Assembly (NCBI GenBank): GCA_947492235.1
Contig: CANLLZ010000001.1
Span: forward strand, 682,001-746,000
Direction: 5' to 3'
Length of the DNA: 64,000 bases
Source: an uncultured Altererythrobacter sp.
GTDB lineage: Bacteria > Pseudomonadota > Alphaproteobacteria > Sphingomonadales > Sphingomonadaceae
The first letter of the stretch is position 1, and each line of letters opens with the position of its first letter. This document shows positions 50,975 to 57,700 of this stretch, piece after piece. The position numbers were made by a program, and so were the translations under genes. The notes under the pieces are model-generated. The model was not told the origin of the DNA. It did no database searches and worked only from the letters and a program-made list of their open reading frames with translations.

Positions 50975-51540
50975 GGGTTCTCCTCCTCGTTTTCGGTTGG
51001 GAGCTGGCGGAAGCCGGTAAGGCCGAGACTGAGGCCGCGGCGGTTCCAGCTGAATTCGAAGCTGCGCTCTTGGCTTGCGATCACCTGCGCACCGACGAAG
51101 GTCTTGAGCGTGCCGGTGACGACAGCGGTGAGCGCCTGCGCGTCGACCTCCATCCGCGAGATGACGAAGGCCTGGCTGATGTCCGAACCGCGCTGCTCGT
51201 CGACGATCTTGACGAGCTCGGCCTTGAGGCTCCCGTGCGCTGACGGATCTGCCACCTTGAGGACCTGTTCCATCCAGTAGTCGAGGCTCTCGGGTGCGCG
51301 ATTGAGCAGCATGAGCGCGGTGTCGCGGGTTACGAGTTCGAGGTAGTGCGCATCGGTACCGCCGCTCCCGAGCGTCAGGCGCTCGGTCGTGACAGGCACC
51401 AAAATGACGCTTTCCTCGCGCGTCGCCGCCGCGCCGACCGCCAGCAGGCTGGTAAGGCCCAGCACGGCTGACAGCGCGGCGAAGCGGTTGCGCTGTTTGA
51501 GGTGACGCTGCGCTTCCTCATAGGCGAATTCGTGTTTCAC
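50971..51540 (-). CDS. traE: TraE, T4SS inner-membrane protein
   Basis: A 189-residue protein starting at GTG 51540, with GGGAGGA 5 nt upstream. A membrane helix lies at about 24-42 (LSAVLGLTSLLAVGAA) and the TraE domain follows (VLVPVTTERLTL-like strand, LELVTRDTALMLLNRAPESL, FNGT-type loop). TraE is the F counterpart of VirB8 and helps assemble the channel. It lies 12 nt downstream of traL. Confidence 0.93.
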   Translation of the reverse strand: MKHEFAYEEAQRHLKQRNRFAALSAVLGLTSLLAVGAAATREESVILVPVTTERLTLGSGGTDAHYLELVTRDTALMLLNRAPESLDYWMEQVLKVADPSAHGSLKAELVKIVDEQRGSDISQAFVISRMEVDAQALTAVVTGTLKTFVGAQVIASQERSFEFSWNRRGLSLGLTGFRQLPTENEEENP

Positions 51541-51552
51541 TTGGATCCTCCC

Positions 51553-51840
51553 TCAGCCTGCGAGCAGGCGGCAGTGGGAGGGCGGCGTGGCTTTCAGCCC
51601 GAGGAAGCTCCCCGGCAGATACCAGTAGGCAGCATGGACCAGTTTCGACCCTGCGCCTGATGCCTTCGCCTTTCGAAGGGCGAACCAGGTCATGACCGAT
51701 AGGCCGGTGCCGATGATGATGTGCTGCGCAAGGATGCCCCAGGCGAAGGGGACGAGCAGTCCCGCAAACTCGTCGATGGTCCAAAAGCCGATGAGCTCCG
51801 GATCGTCGAGCCGCCGTGGAACGAGGTATCTGTCGGCCAT
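51553..51840 (-). CDS. traL: TraL, pilus assembly protein (VirB3-like)
   Basis: A 95-residue membrane protein of TraL type: YLVPRRLDDPELIGFWTIDE at the N-terminus, two membrane segments (FAGLLVPFAWGILAQHIIIG and YWYLPGSFLG), and a basic loop between them. TraL is required for pilus tip formation. It is 26 nt downstream of the pilin gene. Confidence 0.92.
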   Translation of the reverse strand: MADRYLVPRRLDDPELIGFWTIDEFAGLLVPFAWGILAQHIIIGTGLSVMTWFALRKAKASGAGSKLVHAAYWYLPGSFLGLKATPPSHCRLLAG

Positions 51841-51866
51841 GCCGCCCTCCTGTCGCTAGCTGCGGC

Positions 51867-52193
51867 TCAGATGACCGCAGTGACGACCGAGGTGACGATC
51901 GGCACGCCCGTGCCGACGCCGATCCCGACACCCACCGGGACCGCGACCTGCCCGAGGGCGAAGCGTCCCGAGGCCAGCGCGATGAGGCCGCCGGCAAGGC
52001 TGAGGACGGTGATGATCTTGCCGCCCGAACCTTCGAGGAAGTCGGTGAACTTCTGGAGCGCCGGATCGAAGGTCGTGTCGGCACCCGCATAGGCTGCACC
52101 GGCGCAGGCCAGCGCGATCGCGGCAGGGAGAAGGTAGTCGCGAGCGCGTACGCCGCTCTTGGGATGCGCGGGAAGGGCGAGGGTCTTGGTCAT
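51867..52193 (-). CDS. traA: Conjugative pilin (TraA / VirB2-like)
   Basis: A 108-residue prepilin, first gene of the tra operon. ATG 52193 (MTKTLALPAH) has GGAG 7 nt upstream. A long basic leader precedes a signal helix (LLPAAIALACAGAAYAGADT), with AYA/GA as the likely cleavage site. The mature part has two hydrophobic helices (KIITVLSLAGGLIALASG and VAVPVGVGIGVGTGVPIV). The S26 peptidase downstream probably processes it. It is preceded by a TTTCCTACA element 72 bp upstream. Confidence 0.9.
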   Translation of the reverse strand: MTKTLALPAHPKSGVRARDYLLPAAIALACAGAAYAGADTTFDPALQKFTDFLEGSGGKIITVLSLAGGLIALASGRFALGQVAVPVGVGIGVGTGVPIVTSVVTAVI

Positions 52194-52264
52194 CGAGGAA
52201 CTCCGTTTCGAACATTGGCAGCGATGCGTTCGCTGTATGTTCTTTCCTCGATTGGAAGGCAGGG

Positions 52265-52273
52265 TGTAGGAAA
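52265..52273 (-). promoter_or_regulatory. TTTCCTACA element, copy 4 (before the tra operon)
   Basis: The 15-bp form CGTTTTCCTACACCC, read on the minus strand, lies 72 bp before the pilin start. TTTCC also precedes the element, as at copy 3. This is the only promoter-like feature that I see upstream of the 17.6-kb tra operon. The 363-nt gap up to the regulator gene at 52557 holds no gene, but two further partial or full copies of the core. Confidence 0.62.
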
Positions 52274-52457
52274 ACGGAAACTGCCGCACGCGGCATTCCG
52301 ACCAAGAGAAATCGTCGATTCTGGGCAATCTGACCAGGCTTTGCGCGACCGGTGCAGACATTGCGGCCAAGAATACCGATCATTGCGCCACCCATACCGA
52401 AGTCTGAGATCGAGGGACCGGAATCTGCGCGAATCAAATCGTGTGACGATGAGCCAG

Positions 52458-52498
52458 TTTCCTACGTGTTCCTTATTTGTTCTTTTTCCTTTCCTACA
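52458..52498 (+). promoter_or_regulatory. TTTCCTACA element, copy 5, with a nearby TTTCCTACG
   Basis: TTTCCTACA at 52490-52498 lies 59 bp before the regulator start at 52557, and TTTCCTACG is 32 bp further upstream (52458-52466). Immediately after copy 5, TTTGACG could be a -35. The regulator may therefore control its own gene through the same motif. Confidence 0.55.
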
Positions 52499-52556
52499 GT
52501 TTGACGCGTCGCCTAGCCTGTTGGTGATTCGCTGAAGATCACCGGAAGCAGGAACA

Positions 52557-53018
52557 ATGGCGCGAGACACAAACGACAAATGGGAAGAACTATCGCGAGG
52601 AGTCGCCGCTTTCCTCGACCATGCCGTGGACGAAAGTGGCAAGTCCCGGCGGACGATTGCCGCACAGACGAATATCAACAAGGACGCGCTCCGACGCATC
52701 CTCGCCGGGACAAGGTCAGCCACACTGCCAGAGGCGCTGGCCATCCTTGACGCGAGCGGACACGCGCCGCGCACCTCCCTGATGCTGGCACTCGCGGGGT
52801 ACTCGCGGCGTAGCAAGGATTGGCAGAATAGCGGCGTGCTGGAATTTCTTGAAACCTTCATAAGCGAGTTGCCGTCTGCTTTGGATCAAGCGCTGGGCGA
52901 AAGGCTGCTCGATGTGAGACCGCGCTGGGCAAAGGGGACCGCGCACCGCACCGCCGGTCTCCTGTCGGATCACCTCGCGCAACTGGAGCGGCAGGATGAA
53001 CAAAGCTTCGCTCTCTGA
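52557..53018 (+). CDS. Helix-turn-helix regulator divergent from the tra operon
   Basis: A 153-residue protein; AGGA lies 3 nt before ATG 52557. Residues 12-70 form a helix-turn-helix (RRTIAAQTNINKDALRRILA, GTRSATLPEALAILDASG), and the C-terminal half is helical (LEFLETFISELPSALDQALG). The head-to-head arrangement with the tra operon and the shared TTTCCTACA motif make it the best candidate for the transfer regulator. Whether it activates or represses cannot be read from sequence. Confidence 0.78.
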   Translation: MARDTNDKWEELSRGVAAFLDHAVDESGKSRRTIAAQTNINKDALRRILAGTRSATLPEALAILDASGHAPRTSLMLALAGYSRRSKDWQNSGVLEFLETFISELPSALDQALGERLLDVRPRWAKGTAHRTAGLLSDHLAQLERQDEQSFAL

Positions 53019-53286
53019 AATGACGACTGGTCTCGAAACGGACGCGGAAGCCGTTCCTGTCGAGCCACCGCCAGACCGGCTCATTCGTCTTCCCGAGGTC
53101 ATGGCGCGCGTGGGCCTGCGCCGAACGGCAATCTATCAGCGGATGCGCGAAGGCCGTTTTCCAAAGTCGCGTTCGCTCGGTCCCCGTTGCACGGTATGGG
53201 TCGAAGCCGAGATCGATGACTGGATCGGTTCTGTTGTCGAACGCACCGACGAGATATGTCAGAACACGCCCCGAATTTCGAGATGA
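52996..53286 (+). CDS. AlpA-family regulator
   Basis: A 96-residue protein with the winged-helix AlpA/MerR-type domain at about 28-80 (RLIRLPEVMARVGLRRTAIY, REGRFPKSRSLGPRCTVWV). AlpA proteins activate the excision of P4-like and related islands. Its start overlaps the end of the helix-turn-helix gene, so the two are a coupled regulatory pair. A start at 53020 is possible. It may control the integrase whose C-terminus is at the left window edge. Confidence 0.82.
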   Translation: MNKASLSEMTTGLETDAEAVPVEPPPDRLIRLPEVMARVGLRRTAIYQRMREGRFPKSRSLGPRCTVWVEAEIDDWIGSVVERTDEICQNTPRISR

Positions 53287-53333
53287 TCATGGTTTGCGTC
53301 CCGTCACCGCTCGAATAAACGCGCGCTGTCCCG

Positions 53334-53720
53334 CTAGCCGGAAAGCACTTCGATTATCCGGCATTCGCCAACCGCTCCGTGCTGGCAGTCGTCGACCATA
53401 TGGCGCAGTTCGGTTCGCAGTTTTCGCAAGTCACCAAGCTTCCGATCCACTTCGCGTAGGTGGAGGCTGGCAATAGAGTCCACGGCTTCGCACGATTGCG
53501 ATGGATCATCCGACAAAGAAAGCAATTGGCGCACCTCCGCCATGGTGAAGCCAAGGTCGCGTGCGCGGCGGATAAACCGCAATCTGGCCAATTCGGTCGA
53601 ACCATAGTCCCGGTAGTTTCCGGCGGTGCGTGGTGGTTCCTCCAGCAATCCGGTCCGTTCGTAGTAGCGGATCGTTTCGGCGGTCGTGCCGGTCTTCCGC
53701 GCCAGGGCACCAATCTTCAT
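53334..53720 (-). CDS. MerR-family metal sensor (CadR/PbrR type)
   Basis: A 128-residue protein. ATG 53720 (MKIGALARKT) is the canonical start; the longer frame reads through the promoter. The winged helix-turn-helix is followed by a dimer helix and Cys77, Cys112 and Cys120, the three cysteine positions that bind Cd or Pb in CadR/PbrR. It binds the palindrome at 53740-53760 and probably switches on the resistance genes to the right. Zn is less likely, because extra histidines are absent. Confidence 0.9.
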   Translation of the reverse strand: MKIGALARKTGTTAETIRYYERTGLLEEPPRTAGNYRDYGSTELARLRFIRRARDLGFTMAEVRQLLSLSDDPSQSCEAVDSIASLHLREVDRKLGDLRKLRTELRHMVDDCQHGAVGECRIIEVLSG

Positions 53721-53736
53721 GGGTTTCTCGCAATGC

Positions 53737-53767
53737 TTGACCTTGTAGCCACTACAAGGTGCATAAG
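53737..53767 (+). promoter_or_regulatory. MerR-type promoter with perfect 21-bp operator
   Basis: -35 TTGACC (53737-53742) and -10 CATAAG (53762-53767) are separated by 19 bp, the long spacing typical of MerR promoters. The spacer region contains the perfect inverted repeat ACCTTGTAG-CCA-CTACAAGGT (53740-53760). It would drive the DUF3703 gene and possibly the whole cluster. Confidence 0.85.
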
Positions 53768-53802
53768 ACGATTCGAAGATGCAAGCAGAACGGTAAAATC
53801 CT

Positions 53803-54165
53803 GTGGCAAAGAAGGACATTATTGAACTTATCGAAGCTGAGCGGTGCGTTTTCCGTGCCGCCAGGCAGTCTGGTGACCGGGCTTTGGCTTGGACCGCGCT
53901 CGAGCGGGAACATATTCTGGGCCAGGGCTTCTTCGGGCCGCACCTTCGTTCACATATGACGATGCTGGGCTATGCAGTTGAAACCCGCGATGGCCGCGAA
54001 GTTCTGGGGCAGGTCATACGTCTTGCGCTCGCTCCCCTTGGCAATCTCACCGGACGGCTCCCCTGGGGCAATACCGGACGCGCAAACGTGAGCGCATTCG
54101 CGCCAATGCCATACCCGGACGACCTCGCGGAGGTTTTCACCATCTCTTCGGACGAGGTTCGCTAG
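53803..54165 (+). CDS. DUF3703 protein
   Basis: A 120-residue protein starting at GTG 53803. The DUF3703 pattern is clear: RAARQSGDRALAWTALEREH, ILGQGFFGPHLRSHMTML, then REVLGQVIRLALAPLGNLTG and GNTGRANVSAF. The family is found with metal-resistance genes, usually near MerR regulators, but has no known biochemistry. It is the first gene downstream of the MerR promoter, 8 nt before the methyltransferase gene. Confidence 0.85.
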   Translation: MAKKDIIELIEAERCVFRAARQSGDRALAWTALEREHILGQGFFGPHLRSHMTMLGYAVETRDGREVLGQVIRLALAPLGNLTGRLPWGNTGRANVSAFAPMPYPDDLAEVFTISSDEVR

Positions 54166-54173
54166 CACGCGCC

Positions 54174-54818
54174 ATGGCAATTCTATCCAACGAACAGGTT
54201 GAACGTCTCTACGACAAGAACGCGGGAATCTATGACCGATTGGTGTCGGGGTTTCGGTGGGCCGGTCTTGGTCGCTGGCGACGCGATCTGGTTAACCGGC
54301 TTGAACTCAACGCCGGTGACCATGTGATCGATCTATGTGCTGGCACCGGCGCAAACCTCGCGTTTCTGCTTGAGAGAGTAGGACCAAGCGGCAAGGTGAC
54401 GCTGGTCGACCTTTCGCAAGGCATGCTCGACCAAGCCCGTCGACGAGCGAAGCGCCTGCGAGCTAGCAATGTCGAATTTGTGCAGTCAGACGTAGCCGCC
54501 TTCCGCTTTCCGAGCGAGACCAGCGCAGTCATCAGCACCTTTGGACTGGAAATGCCACCTGACTACGCCGCGATCATCGAGCGCGCCTCAGCTGCTCTCC
54601 CGACGGGTGGCCGGATGGCCCTGCTTGGCCTGAAGCACCCCGAGCGCTGGCCGCGATGGCTGATTGAAATCGGCATAGTGCTGACCAAACCATTTGGTGT
54701 GGCGCGGGAATATGAAGAGTTCCGCCCTTGGCTTCCAGCACGCAAAGTTTTGCGCGAAGTTCATTTCCGCGAGTTTCTGGCCGGTTGTGCGTATGAATTC
54801 GTCGGTGCCAAATCGTGA
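54174..54818 (+). CDS. Class I SAM-dependent methyltransferase
   Basis: A 214-residue methyltransferase of the UbiE/phospholipid-methyltransferase type. Motif I is HVIDLCAGTGANLAFL (the glycine loop), and motif post-I is KVTLVDLSQGMLDQARRRA. It lacks the cysteine triad of arsenic methylases, so ArsM activity is unlikely. Substrate unknown. Its link to Cd/Pb-type regulation suggests lipid modification or a minor role in resistance, which is inference. Confidence 0.82.
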   Translation: MAILSNEQVERLYDKNAGIYDRLVSGFRWAGLGRWRRDLVNRLELNAGDHVIDLCAGTGANLAFLLERVGPSGKVTLVDLSQGMLDQARRRAKRLRASNVEFVQSDVAAFRFPSETSAVISTFGLEMPPDYAAIIERASAALPTGGRMALLGLKHPERWPRWLIEIGIVLTKPFGVAREYEEFRPWLPARKVLREVHFREFLAGCAYEFVGAKS

Positions 54819-54889
54819 TCATGAAAAGACAAGCGCTCAGACAGCCGTGGTTGCGCAAGCTTTGCAAGGCTCCTAAAGGGTTGAGTAAC

Positions 54890-55234
54890 ATGCCGCGTCT
54901 TGTGTTCCCCTTCCTTGCGATCATCGCCATTCTTTTCGGTAGTGTCCTATCGTTACCTGACGCGCATGCTTCAGAAGGCGAAAGCTTCGTTCATGCGGCC
55001 GATCACGTTTATGCGCATGGGGCGGACCACTTCGATAGCAATGATCCCGAGCCGGACCATGATGGTCAGGACCATTCGGCAACGCATCATCACAATTGCA
55101 GCTTCAGCCTCGCCGATAGTGGAGTGTTCCTGGGGTCGCCCTTTGCGCGCACGAATAGCCTGAAGGGTCCGCTGGCGACTTCGATGCTCACCTCGCGCGC
55201 GCCGCCGGTTCTGATCCAACCTCCCAAAGCCTGA
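54890..55234 (+). CDS. Small His-rich periplasmic protein before czcCBA
   Basis: A 114-residue secreted protein. ATG 54890 begins a signal peptide (ending DAHAS); an in-frame start at 54815 adds an unlikely basic extension. A His/Asp-rich stretch (HAADHVYAHGADHF, DHDGQDHSATHHH) could bind metal ions in the periplasm. Small proteins of this kind often precede czcCBA operons. No family name can be given. Confidence 0.65.
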   Translation: MPRLVFPFLAIIAILFGSVLSLPDAHASEGESFVHAADHVYAHGADHFDSNDPEPDHDGQDHSATHHHNCSFSLADSGVFLGSPFARTNSLKGPLATSMLTSRAPPVLIQPPKA

Positions 55235-55298
55235 CAGCAAATCATGTGCGAGTGCGCCTGCGCGTGCGCTCGATTGGTTTCAGTCAGGAGATACAATA

Positions 55299-56537
55299 AT
55301 GCGGTGCTTTGCACTGGCCGCGGCCTTGATTGCCGTGTCCACGGGTTCGCCAGTATTGGCACAGGAAACAGTTACACTCGAGGAAGCGCTCGCTCGAGCG
55401 GGCGTCGGCATTGAAGGGGAAGATGACCCTTCCAGCAATCCCCGGGTTTACGGCCCTCAGGCGGAGGCCGAAGCCGCGCGTGCGGCTATCGACCAAGCAC
55501 GCCTCCGACCCAATCCCGAGCTATCGCTCGAGGCCGAGAACATCGCGGGCTCCGGCGCTTTCTCCGGGCTGCGGTCGACCGAATATACCCTAGCGATCGG
55601 TCAGCCGCTCGAACTCGGCGGCAAGCGAAGCGCACGCATCGCGAGCGCACGCGCATCGTCCGATTTCGCCGGCTTGCAGAGCGAATTTGCCTTGTCGCAA
55701 CTCGCTTTGGGGGTGCGCGAGCGTTATGTGCAGGCTGTCGCCGCAGGCCAACGCCTCGTTCTCGCGCGGGAAATCGTCGAGCGAAACCGTGAACTGACGC
55801 GGATCGCCAACGTGCTTGTAGAGGTCGGGCGGGAGCCGCCTCTTCGAGCTATGCGTGCACAAGCTACGCTTGCCGAGGCGGAGGCCGAATTGCAGGCTGC
55901 ACAAGCAGACGATTTAGCAGCACGTCAGGCGCTCGCGGCTCTCTGGGTATCCGGACAGCCCAATCCCGCAGTATCGAACGTCTTTCCTGACTTATCGCCG
56001 CCCCTTGCACCGCCGGTTTCCGAAAATCCGTTGCAACTGCGCATTGCGGGCGCTCGAACCAGCTTTGCTGAAGCCGAAATTGCGCGTGAGCGCTCGCTTG
56101 GCGTTCCCGACCCAACGCTGTCGGCAGGCGTGCGCCGTTTTGAGGAAAGCAACGATCAAGCGTTCATCGTCGGGATTTCCATTCCGCTTCCCTTTCGCAA
56201 CCGCAACCAGGGCAACATCGCAGCCGCCGAGGCGCAATACCGCGCGGCAAGCGCGAGCGAGGCGATAGCCGAGGCGGACTACCGCGTGGAGTTCGAGCGG
56301 ACGCGAACGCTTTATCTGGCCGCCGAAACGCGTGTGGAGACCCTCTCCAGCGCATCCCTGCCGCAGGCTGAGGAAGCGCTCAGGCTCGTCGAAATCGGCT
56401 ACCGCAATGGCAGATTTCCGCTGATCGAAGTTCTGGCGGCTGCCGAAGCGCGCGACGCCATTCGTGAAAATCTGATTCAGGCAGAAGAGACCCGCGGCCT
56501 GCTCGCGGCGCGGCTCATCTGGCTCAACGCACAGTGA
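55299..56537 (+). CDS. czcC: CzcC-like outer-membrane factor (TolC family)
   Basis: A 412-residue outer-membrane protein with a signal peptide (1-21, ending LAQ). Two TolC repeats are seen, each with the RPNPELSLEAENIAG or GVPDPTLSAGV motif at the start of the barrel strands and long coiled coils between. It completes the tripartite metal pump with czcB and czcA. Its stop overlaps a possible GTG start for czcB. No Cys or His cluster gives metal specificity. Confidence 0.9.
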   Translation: MRCFALAAALIAVSTGSPVLAQETVTLEEALARAGVGIEGEDDPSSNPRVYGPQAEAEAARAAIDQARLRPNPELSLEAENIAGSGAFSGLRSTEYTLAIGQPLELGGKRSARIASARASSDFAGLQSEFALSQLALGVRERYVQAVAAGQRLVLAREIVERNRELTRIANVLVEVGREPPLRAMRAQATLAEAEAELQAAQADDLAARQALAALWVSGQPNPAVSNVFPDLSPPLAPPVSENPLQLRIAGARTSFAEAEIARERSLGVPDPTLSAGVRRFEESNDQAFIVGISIPLPFRNRNQGNIAAAEAQYRAASASEAIAEADYRVEFERTRTLYLAAETRVETLSSASLPQAEEALRLVEIGYRNGRFPLIEVLAAAEARDAIRENLIQAEETRGLLAARLIWLNAQ

Positions 56538-56548
56538 GGCCCATTTCC

Positions 56549-57700
56549 ATGGAACGTAGCCATTTGATCGCCGTAAGCGGCGTCCTGATCTTGCTGGCCG
56601 CCTTGGCCTCGGTCTTCTGGCCCGCTGACTCAAACGGACCCGACCAGCAAGCGGAACAAGTTGAAAAGAGCGAAGTCCCCGAAGGCGTTCTGCTGATCGA
56701 CGAGAAGCAGATCGCAGCTTCGTCGATAGAAATCGAAGCTGTCCAATTCGGCGCAGCAACGGAGCTTGTATTCCCAGCGACCGTCGCCGCGGCGCCGAAT
56801 GCCAGCGCACGGATCGATGCGCGTGCATCCGGTGTGGTGAAGAGCGTGAACAAGATGCTTGGCGATTATGTCAGGCAGGGGGAGGTGATCGCGCGGATCG
56901 AGAGCGCTGATGCTGCCGGACTGGCTGCGCAGGTCGCTGCCGCGCGTGCGCGGGTCAATGAACTGTCTGCGCTCTACGACCGCGAAAAGCGGCTGTTCGA
57001 GGCCAATGTGACGGCCCGGCAGGATCTCGAAGCGGCGCAGGCCAATCTGCAAGTGGCAAGATCGGAGCTGTCACGCGCACAAGCCGCATCCGCTGCTGCT
57101 GGTGTCAGCGGGGATGGGCGTTCGCTGGCCGTGACGAGTCCGATTTCAGGGCAGATCACCAGCGCGCCGATCGTGCTTGGCTCCTACGTCTCCGCCGGTG
57201 AAGAGATGTTCCAGATCGTGAACGCGAGCGGCTTGCAGGTGCAGGTCGCCTTGCCTGCCAGCGATGCTGCGAGAATTCGGCCGGGCGATGAAGCTACGTT
57301 GGAGCTCGGGCAGGACCGGGAGATCGGCGGACGTGTGCGCTCGGTGACCCCGGCACTCGATCCGGAAAGCCGTAGCGCGACAGCGATAATCTCACTCGCC
57401 GGAGCGGTCCCTGGATTGCAGCCAGGCGCATTCTTGCAGGCGCGCATCCGACCCTCAGGTGAAACCGATGCGACCTCGATCTCGGTGCCTGAATCCGCAG
57501 TTCAGATGGTCGAAGGCCGTGAAGTCGTGTTCGTTCGCACGCGTACCGGGTTTCGGGCGATGCCTGTCGTGACGGGATCGCGCTCGGGAGGGCGCATCGT
57601 GATCGAGTCCGGATTGCAGAATGGCCAGCGGATCGCGACCGAAAACGCCTTCCTACTCAAAGCCGAACTCGGAAAAGAGGAGGCCGAACATGGACATTGA
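56549..57700 (+). CDS. czcB: CzcB-like adaptor protein
   Basis: A 383-residue adaptor. ATG 56549 (GAGG 9 nt upstream) is preferred over GTG 56534. It has one N-terminal membrane helix (LIAVSGVLILLAALASVFW), the lipoyl halves (IDARASGVVKSVNKMLGDYV, LAVTSPISGQITSAPIVLG), and a coiled coil between. It is not a lipoprotein. It overlaps czcA by 11 nt. Confidence 0.92.
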   Translation: MERSHLIAVSGVLILLAALASVFWPADSNGPDQQAEQVEKSEVPEGVLLIDEKQIAASSIEIEAVQFGAATELVFPATVAAAPNASARIDARASGVVKSVNKMLGDYVRQGEVIARIESADAAGLAAQVAAARARVNELSALYDREKRLFEANVTARQDLEAAQANLQVARSELSRAQAASAAAGVSGDGRSLAVTSPISGQITSAPIVLGSYVSAGEEMFQIVNASGLQVQVALPASDAARIRPGDEATLELGQDREIGGRVRSVTPALDPESRSATAIISLAGAVPGLQPGAFLQARIRPSGETDATSISVPESAVQMVEGREVVFVRTRTGFRAMPVVTGSRSGGRIVIESGLQNGQRIATENAFLLKAELGKEEAEHGH

